Source of the DNA: Bryobacteraceae bacterium
GTDB lineage: Bacteria; Acidobacteriota; Terriglobia; Bryobacterales; Bryobacteraceae
Length of the DNA: 64,000 nucleotides
NCBI GenBank assembly: GCA_025927575.1
Contig: JAICLJ010000005.1
Span: forward strand, 1-64,000
Direction: 5' to 3'
The position numbers were made by a program, and so were the translations under genes. This document shows positions 54,809 to 64,000 of this stretch, piece by piece. Under the pieces are notes generated by a model. The model made no database searches. It was not told where the DNA came from and was given only the letters and a program-made list of their open reading frames with translations. How positions within the stretch are numbered: the first letter of the stretch is position 1; each line of letters begins with the position of its first letter.

Positions 54809-55711
54809 ATGCCTGCCGCTTCGCCCACCAGGTTCCTCGATCCGCAGATCCTCTCCGCTTTATCCGGATTGGATCTGGTGGCGAAAACTGTGGTCGATGG
54901 CTTCATTGCCGGCCTGCATCGCTCGCCCGATTTCGGCTTCAGCCAGGAATTCGCGGAATATCGAGCTTACTCGCCCGGCGACGACCTGCGGCATGTTGAT
55001 TGGAACGTGTTCGCGCGAACCGAGCGAGCCTACCTGAAGCGCTACCGGGGCGAAACAAATTCCTTGCTGACTGTCTTACTCGATGCCAGCGCCAGCATGG
55101 GATTCAGCTCGGGCGCGTCCGTCACCAAGTTCGATTACGCGCGCTATCTCGCGGCTTCCCTGCTCTACATGGCGCATCTGCAACGGGACGCGGCGGGACT
55201 GGTGGTATTTCATGATGAGGTCGCAAATTACATCCGGCCTTCCTCGCGGCAAGGGCAACTCGCGCGGCTTTTGCACGCGGTTGATCAGGCTTCACTCGGC
55301 AAGCGAACGGATTTCGCGAAGCCGTTTTTCCATTGCCAGGCGTTCCTCCGGCGGCGTGGCATTGTCGCGGCGATCTCAGATTTTTTTGAGCAACCGGAGG
55401 CAATTGTAAAGACCGTGGAACCACTGCGCTTCGGCGGCAACGAAGTCATCCTATTCCACGTGCTCGATCCGGCTGAAGTTTCGCCGCACCTGCCCGATTC
55501 TACTGTTCTGGTGGATATGGAGACCGGCGACGCGCTCGAGACATCCCCGGAATACGCGAAAAGCGAATACAGTGTCCGGATCCAGTCGCACATTCATAAC
55601 CTGCGGGAAAAGGCTACCTCCGCGGGTATGGATTACGTCTTGCTTAGGACGGATGAACCTTTGGAGCTGGGTCTGCGCCAGTATTTCACCGTGCGGGAAG
55701 GAAGGATGTAA
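54809..55711 (+). CDS. DUF58 vWA-type protein
   Basis: This 300-residue protein carries the DUF58 signature FAEYRAYSPGDDLRHVDWNV, followed by FARTERAYLKRYRGE, and a degenerate vWA fold with a MIDAS-like DASASM (TVLLDASASMGF) near residues 89-97. No membrane segment was found. DUF58 proteins are constant partners of MoxR and are thought to be its client or adaptor. It lies 12 bases after moxR and abuts the next gene with no spacer. The last residues (RQYFTVREGRM) end just before the ATG of the BatA-like gene. Confidence 0.93.
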   Translation: MPAASPTRFLDPQILSALSGLDLVAKTVVDGFIAGLHRSPDFGFSQEFAEYRAYSPGDDLRHVDWNVFARTERAYLKRYRGETNSLLTVLLDASASMGFSSGASVTKFDYARYLAASLLYMAHLQRDAAGLVVFHDEVANYIRPSSRQGQLARLLHAVDQASLGKRTDFAKPFFHCQAFLRRRGIVAAISDFFEQPEAIVKTVEPLRFGGNEVILFHVLDPAEVSPHLPDSTVLVDMETGDALETSPEYAKSEYSVRIQSHIHNLREKATSAGMDYVLLRTDEPLELGLRQYFTVREGRM

Positions 55712-57718
55712 ATGGGTTTTCTCGCGCCATGGTTTCTCGCAGGCATCGCGGCGGTCGGCTTACCTGTGTGGCTGCATCTGTTGCGGCGGCATCGCACCAC
55801 GCCGCTGCCTTTTAGCTCGCTGATGTTTTTTGAGAAGCGGACCCAGAGTTCGGTTCGTCAGAGAAAGCTGCGCTATCTACTACTTTTCTCGTTACGCGTG
55901 GCTTTACTGGCCCTACTCGCCCTGGCATTTGCGAATCCGTTCTTTTCGACCTCCGTGCCCGTGGAAAATTCGCGCAAACTAGTAGTGGTGGCAGTGGATC
56001 GCTCATTTAGCATGCGAACAACCGGCGCGCTCTCCGGGACACGCCTGGATGAAGCCAAAGCAAAGGCGCGTGATTTCGTGTCGGGCCTGCCCGGTGGCTC
56101 TCAGTTGCAGGTACTCGCTCTCGATTCGCAAGTTGAATACCTCACGCGGGCGACGCACGATAAATCTCAAGCGATCGAGGCGGTAAATAGCATCACACCC
56201 GGCGACGGCCGGAGTTCGTTCGGCGAGTTGGCGCGCGCGGCGCGGGTGCTGCAGCAGAACGCCAAAGCTCAATTGGAAGTTCACTTCTTCAGTGACCTCC
56301 AGCAGTCTTCAGCTCCTCCATCGTTTGCGGATCTCGACCCCGGCCCGCACGCTTCCGTTCGCTTGCATCCCATTCAATCGGCATCGACGGCCAACTGGGC
56401 CCTGGAAGCTGCGAATGCACCGGCCCTTGTGTGGGATTCAAAAGCAGTTCTAGTCACGGCAACGATCGCAGGCTGGCATTCGTCCGACGCCGTGCAGCGG
56501 ACCGCCTCACTGCTTATGGATGGCAAGCCGCTCGGGAGCAAACAAGTCACCGTTCCGGCAAATGGCCAGGCACAGGTGCAGTTTCAATTTACTCCCGGCC
56601 ACGGCCACCATCGCGGCGAGATACGGCTGGATGAGCACGACCGGCTGCCGCAGGACGATCACTTTCTATTCGCGGTAGAACGAGCCGAGCCGGAAAGAAT
56701 CCTTTTCTTGGACAGTAAGCGCAATGGGCGAGGAAGCCTTTACTATCGTGCGGCCATCGACTCGGTCCACGCGTCGCCCTTTACGGTCGATACCGCCACA
56801 ATGGGGGATTCCGATCGTCTGCAGTTCAGCAAATACGCCCTGGTTGTGCTCTCCGATCCGGGAAAGCTCGCCGGAGACATCGAGAAAGCGCTTCACAGCT
56901 ACGTACAGAACGGCGGAGGCCTGCTCCTGTTGGCCGGCTCGCAATCCGCCATGAGCGGCAGATTGCCCGTCACGCAAACGAGTGTCGCTGAACTCAGCGT
57001 CCGGAGCAGGGACCAGGCGGTGACAGCAGCGGATACACAGCACCCGGCGTTACAGAATACGAATCAGTTCAGCGGCGTGACGTTCTCTCCGGTTGTGCGG
57101 CTGCAACCGCCGAATGCGCGTGTGCTGCTGAGGACAGGAGACGGCGCTCCGGTACTGGTGGAACAGTCTGTGGGAGGTGGCCGGGTGCTCACAATGGCGG
57201 CAACACTCGATGGCGCAACCACGAATCTGCCGCTGCAAGCCGCGTTTGTTCCCTTTGTGCAGGAGTCCGCGCTTTACCTTGCCGGCGAAGAAGCCGCACA
57301 ATCTAATATGGCGGTCGGCTCCCTACTCGAATTGCGCAGGTCGCCGCAACAAACGGGATCGGTTTCGGTAACCGGACCCGACGGTAAGGCCGATATCCCA
57401 TTGAATGAGGCGACATCGGCGCAGAATTTCCAGTTGGATCACGAAGGTTTTTACGATGTCCGCCGGGCGGACGGCCGTCGCCGGCTGGTTGCGGCGAATG
57501 CGGACCGGCGTGAATCGGATTTAGCTCCGATGCCGTCCGATGTCGTTACGTTGTGGCAGAAGTCGGGCAGTGCAACGAATGCGCCTGTACAAACTACGGG
57601 TGCGACTACCGATCGGCCGTATAGCTTGTGGCGTTATGTTTTGCTCTTCGCGCTGCTGGCGGCAATTGTCGAATCCGTTGTTGCCTCGCGTTATCTGTCC
57701 GCTAAGGAGGTTGCGTGA
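55712..57718 (+). CDS. BatA-like vWA membrane protein
   Basis: This 668-residue protein starts immediately after the DUF58 stop. Its N-terminus is the BatA type: GFLAPWFLAGIAAVGLPVWLHLLRR, a second helix LLLFSLRVALLALLALAFANPFF, and then a vWA domain with MIDAS DRSFSM (Asp96, Ser98, Ser100). The centre is beta-rich (Ig-like, 240-330), and a GATase-like segment follows near 350-450 (LVVLSDPGKLAGDIEKAL, and GGGLLLLAGSQSAMSG). A C-terminal helix (YVLLFALLAAIVESVVASRY) anchors it again. Its architecture parallels that of the vWA protein at 48395, so the two may form a heteromeric complex served by MoxR. It overlaps the DUF4175 gene by 4 bases. Confidence 0.9.
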   Translation: MGFLAPWFLAGIAAVGLPVWLHLLRRHRTTPLPFSSLMFFEKRTQSSVRQRKLRYLLLFSLRVALLALLALAFANPFFSTSVPVENSRKLVVVAVDRSFSMRTTGALSGTRLDEAKAKARDFVSGLPGGSQLQVLALDSQVEYLTRATHDKSQAIEAVNSITPGDGRSSFGELARAARVLQQNAKAQLEVHFFSDLQQSSAPPSFADLDPGPHASVRLHPIQSASTANWALEAANAPALVWDSKAVLVTATIAGWHSSDAVQRTASLLMDGKPLGSKQVTVPANGQAQVQFQFTPGHGHHRGEIRLDEHDRLPQDDHFLFAVERAEPERILFLDSKRNGRGSLYYRAAIDSVHASPFTVDTATMGDSDRLQFSKYALVVLSDPGKLAGDIEKALHSYVQNGGGLLLLAGSQSAMSGRLPVTQTSVAELSVRSRDQAVTAADTQHPALQNTNQFSGVTFSPVVRLQPPNARVLLRTGDGAPVLVEQSVGGGRVLTMAATLDGATTNLPLQAAFVPFVQESALYLAGEEAAQSNMAVGSLLELRRSPQQTGSVSVTGPDGKADIPLNEATSAQNFQLDHEGFYDVRRADGRRRLVAANADRRESDLAPMPSDVVTLWQKSGSATNAPVQTTGATTDRPYSLWRYVLLFALLAAIVESVVASRYLSAKEVA

Positions 57719-60700
57719 ATCCCGTTAAACAAGTCCGAACCTATCTTCAGAGTGTGGAGAGGCGGCTCCGCCTGTGGGCTCTCTCACGCGGCGCAGCGAT
57801 TACCGCGGCCATCGCACTTGTTGTCACTATCATCCTGGCTGCTGCCGGGAATTGGTTTCGGTTCGCGGAATCGGCGCTCCCTCCGCTGCGATTCCTTCTA
57901 TTTTTCGCGGTCGCGGCCGCGTTAGCTTTCAGCATTCTGATTCCTATTTTCCTTCTGAATCGAAAACGCGCCGCCCGTGAAATCGAAAGGCGCTTTCCGC
58001 ACCTCCAACAGCGTCTTCTCACGCTGACCGAACAGCCGGCGGAACAGAATCCGTTCGCCGATCTCGTTGCGGAGCAGACGCTTGAAGGGCTGCCGCGAGA
58101 TGGCGCTGAGTCTTTCGGCCGGATAGGCGTCATAGCCGCGCTAGCTGCTTCAGCGATCCTCAGCGCAGGTGTTCTCCTTTGGCTGATTCTGGCCGCTCCC
58201 GGTTATCTCGGGTACGGAGCGTCGGCATTGTGGGCAGGCACGCCCCGCGAAATGGACGCGCTTTACGCCATTCACGTCCAACCTGGCAATGAGAGCATTC
58301 GCCGGAAATCGGAAGAGTGGATTCGCGCCCGCCTGAAGGGCTTCAGCTCCAATCAAGTCTCTTTGTTCGTTCGTTACCAGGGCGCCTCGAAATGGGAACA
58401 AACACGAATGCAGCCACAAACAAACGGCCCCGGCTATGAGTTCCTGATCGCGAGCGTGGGCGACACGCTCGACTATTACGTTGCTGCCGGCAAGGTTCGC
58501 TCGCGCGAATACAAGCTGCGCGTGATCGATTTGCCCGGGGTAAAGCGCATTCGCGTTCAATACCGTTATCCGTCCTGGCTGGGCTTGCACGAGACCGTTG
58601 AAGACCCAGGAGGCGATTTGCGCGCTGTGAAAGGCACACAGGCGCAAGTCTCAATTGAAACCGATCGTAAGCTAGCGGCCGGCGCTCTGGTTTTGAACGA
58701 CAACTCGAAGTTGACGTTGGAGCCTGCTCAGGGTAACTGGCTCACTGCTACCGTTTCGCTACAAAAAGACGGCTCCTATCATGTCGCCGCCATCCTGAAG
58801 GGCCAGCCTGTCCGCATCAGCGAAGATTATTTCATTGAAGCGAGAAAGGACGAGCCGCCTTCCGTGAAGGTGGTTCACCCTGGCCGCGACCCCCGCGTCA
58901 GTTCGATTGAAGAACTCGCCATTCGTGTTCGAGGCTCGGATGATTTCGGCTTGAAGAACATGGATCTGCATTATTCCGTCAACGGGGGTCCTGAGAAATC
59001 TGTGCCGTTGCTGAACTCGCCGGGCCCAAAGGAATCGGAGGGCAAGAGTGTTCTCACGCTTGAAAAAGACAATCTCTCGCCGGGCGATCTGATCAGCTTT
59101 TATGCAAGCGCCAGCGATGCGCGACAGACCTCGAAATCGGACATTTTCTTTGCCGAAGTGCAACCGTTCGAGAGGAATTACACGCAATCGCAGCAGATGG
59201 GCGGCAGCGGCGGCGCGAATGGCGATACGCAAGAGCAGATCTCGCAGCGCCAAAAAGAAATCGTCGCGGCCACGTGGAACGAAATACGGGACACCACCAA
59301 GAGTCCGGCGGATGTAGCGGAAGAGGCGCGATTCCTGGCTGAAACGCAGCGCAAACTGGGCGAGCAGGCAAAAACTCTCGCTCAACGAATGCAATCGCGC
59401 GATTTGACCGGAAATTCCTCCTTCGCCGAATACATGAAGAACATGAACGAGGCTTCGTCCGAGATGTCGAACGCCGTCGGCCAACTGAAAGGTCAACGGT
59501 GGCGCGACGCGCTCGCTCCGGAGCAGAAAGCTCTGCAGGGACTGCTTCGAGCCGATGCGCAATTCCGAGATATTCAGGTTGCTTTCGGAAACCAAAACGG
59601 GGGGATGGGCGGAGGCGCCGGCCGCGACCTCGCAAGCATGCTCGACCTTGAGCTGGACACGAGCAAGAACCAGTACGAGACGGGCCGACAGGCCGCCTCC
59701 CCAAATAAGCAGGCGCAACAGCTCCAGCAGACGATGGACCGGTTGAAAGCACTGGCGGAACGGCAGCAGGAGCTTGCGGCGCAGCGACAGAATGAAGAAG
59801 CATTCCGGCAGCGCTGGGAGCAGGAAATGCTACGCCGCGAAGCGGAACAACTGCAGCGGCAAATCCAGCAGATGATGCAGAACCAATCATCGTCCAGCCA
59901 GAATTCGCAGCAGGCTTCCTCATCCTCGTCCGGCGGCGCTTCGAGTTCGGGTGGGCAGACTGCGAGCAGCCGCCGCCTCGACCAGATGACGCGGCAGAGA
60001 GAAATGGCTTCCAACCGTGAGACCGCGCGGGCAATGGCTCAAGCGCTCGATCAACTGAGGAAAGCGGAAGACGCCATGCGGCAGGCGCAGCGCGACCCGA
60101 ACGGGGGCGACCAGCAGCGCGCGGCCGACCAATTGAACCAGGCCAGCGCACAGCTCGGCAATTCCGCGAAACAGCAGGCTGGAGATCAGGTCGCGCAGAT
60201 GACGCGGCAAGCAGGTGAGCTGGCGCAGCAACAGCGTGAATTTGCTAACCGGTTACGAAAGCAGATCGGCTCCCGCAATCTCGACGCGATGGGGTCTCAA
60301 GAGCTGCCGTATCGACGCCGGCCCTGGTGGTTTGGGGGAGCGCAGGGGGAGGAACCAGCGCCGAAGCCGACAGCCGAAGAGCAGCGCCTCGCCCGCGAAA
60401 AGCTAGGAATGGCTCAGAGCTTAAAGAACCTGGAAAACCAGATGCAACAGAGCGCGCAGGCCCTCAACGATTCAAAACCCGGTGCAGCGAAGCAACTCCG
60501 TCAGGCTCTTTCCGATGCGCAGGGCGATGAACTCGAAATGAGAATGCGCAAACATGCGGAATGGATCGAGAAGGGTCGCGCCGCATCGGTCTGGATGAGC
60601 GAGAATCTGGTGACCAATGGGATCGACCGCCTTCATGAACAATTGCAATCGGCGCAGCAGGCGATGAACCAGCCAGGTCAGGAGGCTAAGCAAGGGAACG

Positions 60701-61143
60701 GACCAGGAGGCGAACAAAGCACGGACCAGCTCCGTCGCGAATTGGGCCAACTACAGCGGCTGCGAGCAGCGCTTCAAGCACAGAGCGGCGGTGGCTCGGC
60801 GGGCGGCAGACGCGCTGACCCGTGGACGGAAGGCGGGAACACAGCCATGACCGCGCAAGAACTGGCGCGGCTGGGACAGACCCTTGGCCGCGATGGCGAT
60901 TTCCGGCAGTCGGCGGATGACCTGCTGCAAAGCATCGCTCCCATGAATCTGCGCCAGGATCCGAACGAGTTGAGTGGGCGCATTGATCGCGAGATATTGC
61001 CGAATATCGCACGCCTCGAATTGCAGATGAAGCAGAAGCTGGGTATCAGCGATACGGCGCATGGCAGCGAATCGCAAACGGTGCCCGAAGCATATCGAGA
61101 TTCCGTGGCGGAATACTTCCGCCGATTGAGCAAAGCCAAGTAG
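57715..61143 (+). CDS. DUF4175-like giant membrane protein with Gln-rich coiled coils
   Basis: This 1142-residue protein starts at GTG within the end of the BatA-like gene. Three hydrophobic segments lie in the first 165 residues (ITAAIALVVTIILAAAGNWF, RFLLFFAVAAALAFSILIPI, LAASAILSAGVLLWLILAA). Beta-rich domains follow to about 485. Residues 500-1140 are long Gln/Glu/Arg-rich coiled coils broken by a Ser-rich spacer (SSSSQNSQQASSSSSGG, about 723-740) and a Gly-rich segment. This fits the DUF4175 type seen at the end of MoxR/vWA operons in several phyla. It probably spans the periplasm as a rod or tether. No catalytic motif is seen. Confidence 0.85.
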   Translation: MNPVKQVRTYLQSVERRLRLWALSRGAAITAAIALVVTIILAAAGNWFRFAESALPPLRFLLFFAVAAALAFSILIPIFLLNRKRAAREIERRFPHLQQRLLTLTEQPAEQNPFADLVAEQTLEGLPRDGAESFGRIGVIAALAASAILSAGVLLWLILAAPGYLGYGASALWAGTPREMDALYAIHVQPGNESIRRKSEEWIRARLKGFSSNQVSLFVRYQGASKWEQTRMQPQTNGPGYEFLIASVGDTLDYYVAAGKVRSREYKLRVIDLPGVKRIRVQYRYPSWLGLHETVEDPGGDLRAVKGTQAQVSIETDRKLAAGALVLNDNSKLTLEPAQGNWLTATVSLQKDGSYHVAAILKGQPVRISEDYFIEARKDEPPSVKVVHPGRDPRVSSIEELAIRVRGSDDFGLKNMDLHYSVNGGPEKSVPLLNSPGPKESEGKSVLTLEKDNLSPGDLISFYASASDARQTSKSDIFFAEVQPFERNYTQSQQMGGSGGANGDTQEQISQRQKEIVAATWNEIRDTTKSPADVAEEARFLAETQRKLGEQAKTLAQRMQSRDLTGNSSFAEYMKNMNEASSEMSNAVGQLKGQRWRDALAPEQKALQGLLRADAQFRDIQVAFGNQNGGMGGGAGRDLASMLDLELDTSKNQYETGRQAASPNKQAQQLQQTMDRLKALAERQQELAAQRQNEEAFRQRWEQEMLRREAEQLQRQIQQMMQNQSSSSQNSQQASSSSSGGASSSGGQTASSRRLDQMTRQREMASNRETARAMAQALDQLRKAEDAMRQAQRDPNGGDQQRAADQLNQASAQLGNSAKQQAGDQVAQMTRQAGELAQQQREFANRLRKQIGSRNLDAMGSQELPYRRRPWWFGGAQGEEPAPKPTAEEQRLAREKLGMAQSLKNLENQMQQSAQALNDSKPGAAKQLRQALSDAQGDELEMRMRKHAEWIEKGRAASVWMSENLVTNGIDRLHEQLQSAQQAMNQPGQEAKQGNGPGGEQSTDQLRRELGQLQRLRAALQAQSGGGSAGGRRADPWTEGGNTAMTAQELARLGQTLGRDGDFRQSADDLLQSIAPMNLRQDPNELSGRIDREILPNIARLELQMKQKLGISDTAHGSESQTVPEAYRDSVAEYFRRLSKAK

Positions 61144-61232
61144 CTCGCGTTCCAATCCCGGTGCGAATCCGATAGTTGGACTCGGGCATTCCGGCCCTAC
61201 GCTAAATTCACAGCGTTCCGTGATGTTTCGAA

Positions 61233-62822
61233 TTACTTGATCAGCTTGAATGCGTAAAGCGTATCGCCGGCGCCGACGACCAGATATTGCTTGCCGTCCA
61301 ACATGTATGTGATCGGCCCATTACTCACGGGGGAGGAAAGGCCGAAATGCCAGAGGATCTTGCCGGTTTCCGGATCCCAGGCGATGAGGTTCGATGACGG
61401 ATCGCCGCTAAATAGCAATTTCCCGGCGGTCGTTAAAATGCCGGCGCGGCCGCTGCCTTTGCTCGGAAAGAAGTGGCTCCAGCGAATTTTCCCGGTTTTG
61501 TAATCGAGAGCCTCCAGCGCGGCCTGAGACCAGATGGTCCGGGCACTGCCGCCATAGCCCTCGGGTTTGGCATCGGTGTCGGTGAGATACGTGATGCTGT
61601 ATCCATAATTGGCGTTTACATAAAAGAGCCCAGTGTCTGGATTGAAGCTAGGGGGGTTCCAGTTGGTTCCACCACCGCCATCGATGTTCATCAAAGCGCC
61701 ATCCGTCTTTGGTTCTTTGGCGACATTGGGAATCGGCTGGCCACCGTCATCGACGCCCTTCGACCAATTGACGCCGACGAAGGGGGCCGAAACGATGTTC
61801 TTGCCATTGGTGCGATCCAGTACGAAAAAATAGCCATTGCGGGCAGCCTGGGCCAGCAGTTTTCGCTTTTGTCCCTTGATGACGGCGTCGAAGAGAACAG
61901 GCGTTTCCACCTCATCCCAATCATGTGTGTCGTGCGGCGATCCCTGGAAATACCAGACCAGTTTTCCGGTATCCGGATTCAGCGCCACGATGGAGCAAGT
62001 CCAGAGGTTCGCGCCCTTTCGGCCTTGCCCGGCATACACCGGATTGGGGTTGCCGGTGCCCCAATAGAGCAGATTAAGTTCGGGATCGTAGGTTCCGGGG
62101 AGCCACGTCATTCCGCCGCCATGTCCCATGGCGCCGGCGTTCGGCCAGGTTTCCGCGCCGGGTTCTCCTACTTGGGGTTCCGTGTTCCAGCGCCACTGCA
62201 GTGCTCCGGTTTTGGGATCGCGCGATTCCAGATAGCCGGGCACATCCATTGCATCGCCACCCACGCCGACAATAACGTGGTCGCGAATGACCAGCGGTGC
62301 CATAGTCGTAAAGTATTGCAGTTTGGCGTCGGCTACCTGTATCTTCCAGCGGACCTTTCCATCTTTGGCGTCGAACGAAATGAACCAGCCGTCCGGCGTA
62401 AGAAAATACAGCCAGCTGCCGTACATGCCGACGCCGCGCTGTCCTGTGAGATGGCCCCCGTGATCGACCCAGTCGAAATGCCAAATCTCTTCCCCGGTGC
62501 GAGCGTTTACGGCCCAGAGATGATCGGGGATCGTGAAGTAGAGGACACCATCCACCAGCAGCGGCGTCGATTTTATTTCCGACGCCGCTCCTCTCTGCTC
62601 TCCGACCCCGATACGGTGCATCCAGGCGAGCGACAACGAGCCGATATTCGATGAGTTGATCTGCGTGAGTGTGCTATAGCGCCGCCCGGAATAGTCGCCG
62701 TTGTATGTCGGCCAGGCATCGGTGGGAGGCTGCAGCAGCTTCTCCGGATTAAGGGTCTGCGCCGGCAGAAGCGACGGAATCAGCGGAAGCAGGAGCGAGA
62801 TCGAAAGTAGTCGGATGTTCAT
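61233..62822 (-). CDS. PQQ-dependent quinoprotein dehydrogenase
   Basis: This 529-residue periplasmic protein has a signal peptide (MNIRLLSISLLLPLIPSLLP). The beta-propeller carries repeated PQQ-enzyme W-motifs, such as DHLWAVNARTGEEIWHFDW and NLWTCSIVALNPDTGKLVWYF, with a late LIAWDPETGKILWHFGL. It begins in the usual way with the segment GDYSGRRYSTLTQINSSNI. It is shorter than methanol dehydrogenase (about 600), and no vicinal Cys pair was seen. Oxidation of an alcohol or sugar with electron transfer to a c-type cytochrome is the likely reaction. It overlaps the cytochrome c gene by 4 bases. Confidence 0.9.
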   Translation of the reverse strand: MNIRLLSISLLLPLIPSLLPAQTLNPEKLLQPPTDAWPTYNGDYSGRRYSTLTQINSSNIGSLSLAWMHRIGVGEQRGAASEIKSTPLLVDGVLYFTIPDHLWAVNARTGEEIWHFDWVDHGGHLTGQRGVGMYGSWLYFLTPDGWFISFDAKDGKVRWKIQVADAKLQYFTTMAPLVIRDHVIVGVGGDAMDVPGYLESRDPKTGALQWRWNTEPQVGEPGAETWPNAGAMGHGGGMTWLPGTYDPELNLLYWGTGNPNPVYAGQGRKGANLWTCSIVALNPDTGKLVWYFQGSPHDTHDWDEVETPVLFDAVIKGQKRKLLAQAARNGYFFVLDRTNGKNIVSAPFVGVNWSKGVDDGGQPIPNVAKEPKTDGALMNIDGGGGTNWNPPSFNPDTGLFYVNANYGYSITYLTDTDAKPEGYGGSARTIWSQAALEALDYKTGKIRWSHFFPSKGSGRAGILTTAGKLLFSGDPSSNLIAWDPETGKILWHFGLSSPVSNGPITYMLDGKQYLVVGAGDTLYAFKLIK

Positions 62823-63712
62823 TTCAAAGTCACCAGGTAGGCCAGAAGATTGTGCATGTCTGCGTCGGTGTATTGGTCGAGAAGATTACGATGGCCCGCC
62901 AGCGGATCTTTGATGTCCACCTTGACGCTGTTGCGCGGCCATGAGTGATATTGGCTGGAGGAATCGACCATCGAGATGTTGAAATCGTCCTGGCGCTTGA
63001 GCACACCGGACACAGACTGGCCCGATGGCAGAGTGACGGTGACCTGTTCTTCGTGCCGCTTGGCAGTTGGACCGAAACCGGTCACGGATGCCGGATACAG
63101 AAAGGCGGCCTGCAGATCGGCGGGCTGGTACTTGGCCGCGACGTGCGCCAGATCGCCAGAAGGCGAGTGGCACATTTTGCACCGGCCTGCGCCGTTGAAA
63201 TAGGCTTCGCCGGCTTTCGGATCTCCCGTCACCACGTCCTGCACTTGGTAGGTGCCGCGATTCGCCGCCAGATAAATGCGCATGTGTAGGAATTCGGCGA
63301 GGTCGTAGAGCTGGGCTTTCGTGAACGAACTGAAGCTGGGCATTCCTTTATCGGGACGGCCATTATGGACAACGGGACCGATCAGATCGCCCTTTTCGTC
63401 GTGTAGCACCAGGGAGGAACGGACCAGATCGGGGCCTTCGCCGCCGGTGGCTTTGGCGCCATGGCAGAACGCGCAGTTGGCAGCGAACAGCGGGGCTCCA
63501 CGGTCGGATGCGGCGGCATCGGGCGCGGGACCGAGACCAAGAAAAATCGCGGTCTTGTCGGCTCGCACAGCCTTTCCCTTCGAGGGCGGTTGTTCGGAGG
63601 CAGTACCCTTGCCCTCGGTGGCTGCCGTGCCGGCGGTTTGCGCCCCTAGCGGCAATACGCTCGCCGCGATAAACAAGGCCGCCAGAATCGAAAATCTTCG
63701 TGCGTAGTTCAT
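62819..63712 (-). CDS. Periplasmic dihaem cytochrome c
   Basis: This 297-residue protein has a signal peptide (RRFSILAALFIAASVLPLG). Two CxxCH haem sites are present: CAFCH (Cys80-His84) and CKMCH (Cys178-His182). A plausible axial Met for the first haem is in DKGMPSF. The C-terminal part (LPSGQSVSGVLKRQDDFNIS) is a beta segment often attached to such cytochromes, and the protein ends with the YTDADMHNLLAYLVTLK helix. The ribosome-binding site AAAGGA lies 4 bases before the ATG. It is first in a two-gene operon with the PQQ dehydrogenase and is the obvious electron acceptor for it. Confidence 0.92.
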   Translation of the reverse strand: MNYARRFSILAALFIAASVLPLGAQTAGTAATEGKGTASEQPPSKGKAVRADKTAIFLGLGPAPDAAASDRGAPLFAANCAFCHGAKATGGEGPDLVRSSLVLHDEKGDLIGPVVHNGRPDKGMPSFSSFTKAQLYDLAEFLHMRIYLAANRGTYQVQDVVTGDPKAGEAYFNGAGRCKMCHSPSGDLAHVAAKYQPADLQAAFLYPASVTGFGPTAKRHEEQVTVTLPSGQSVSGVLKRQDDFNISMVDSSSQYHSWPRNSVKVDIKDPLAGHRNLLDQYTDADMHNLLAYLVTLK

Positions 63713-64000
63713 CGTTCCTTTCCACTATCTGCCCGGCGCCCTGCGATGCGGTCGCGCTGACGCGTTCAATTGGCTTGACGTTTAAAGTATCACCCGCACG
63801 CAACACAAGCCTGTACACGGAGCCGCCCACATGCCAATCCTAAGGTTTACGGTTATTCCGCAGCCCGTCGCGAACGCGCTACGGCTCCGTGCCAAAGTCA
63901 TTTGTAGTTCGAATTTTCGTCCGCACGCATGCCTCTCTCCGCTCGCCACAAATGTGATAGCTTGACCACGGGGAGTAGTGTCACGGCTCGATCAACCAGG
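63713..64000. other. Upstream region of the cytochrome c / PQQ dehydrogenase operon, no gene seen
   Basis: This 288-base stretch holds no convincing open frame on either strand. It must include the promoter of the minus-strand operon; AAAGGA at its left end is the ribosome-binding site. No clear -10/-35 pair, tRNA or repeat was recognised. The right part may hold the leader of a gene beyond the window. Confidence 0.4.

Noticed and set aside
61473-62654. 393-codon plus-strand open frame opposite the PQQ dehydrogenase
   Set aside because: The minus strand has clear PQQ propeller repeats here; the plus frame is a long shadow typical of GC-rich DNA.

Overview
The window looks like a chromosomal segment of an acidobacterium, probably of the Bryobacteraceae/Solibacteres type. 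This is inferred from gene content, not from a marker gene: a TonB-dependent receptor with an Oar-like plug, a DUF5054 (GH38-like) protein, a secreted HExxH protease remnant and a TolB-type propeller remnant, a PQQ-dehydrogenase/cytochrome c pair, and a long MoxR/DUF58/DUF4159/DUF4175 operon. The DNA is fairly GC-rich and densely coded. Genes are often joined by 4-base ATGA/GTGA/TTGA overlaps, and GTG/TTG starts are common. I see no tRNA, rRNA, CRISPR array or complete insertion sequence.

Layout. 1-12.8 kb: 5' end of a TonB receptor (minus); an ABC exporter with a lipoprotein; a 2Fe-2S ferredoxin; argS; an acyl desaturase; a mazG / GNAT / menC-type (OSBS/NSAR) / unknown-gene group on the minus strand; a PAS histidine kinase; an NfeD-like membrane protein. 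12.7-18.6 kb: a two-gene AddAB-like helicase-nuclease operon. 18.6-23.7 kb: a paired M16 peptidase operon and a GNAT enzyme. 23.7-25.3 kb: a scar where a metalloprotease and a beta-propeller gene, both 5'-truncated, meet head to head. 25.3-33.1 kb: DUF5054 glycosidase-like protein, methyltransferase, amino acid permease, DinB protein, rlmH, and a fructokinase/GH32 pair for fructan or sucrose use. 33.2-37.0 kb: a compact trio of cupredoxin, membrane histidine kinase and beta-barrel. 37.0-38.7 kb: a two-component system. 38.7-45.1 kb: a flippase-like membrane protein, a TPR protein with two small related secreted proteins, and a large PIG-L deacetylase. 45.1-47.4 kb: a short SecA. 47.5-61.1 kb: an eight-gene envelope operon. 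61.2-63.7 kb: a PQQ-dehydrogenase/cytochrome c operon (minus).

The most unusual system is the 47.5-61.1 kb operon. A known MoxR-type core (AAA+ MoxR, DUF58, BatA-like vWA, DUF4159, vWA/GATase-like protein, DUF4175) surrounds two extra genes. One encodes a caspase/C13-like secreted protein whose catalytic Cys position appears to be Ser. The other, overlapping it by 4 bases, encodes a TPR protein with an intact gluzincin HExxH...E site. The second candidate is the cupredoxin-kinase-barrel trio, which reads like a copper- or redox-sensing unit at the envelope. All functional assignments rest on motif reading; no database search was possible.
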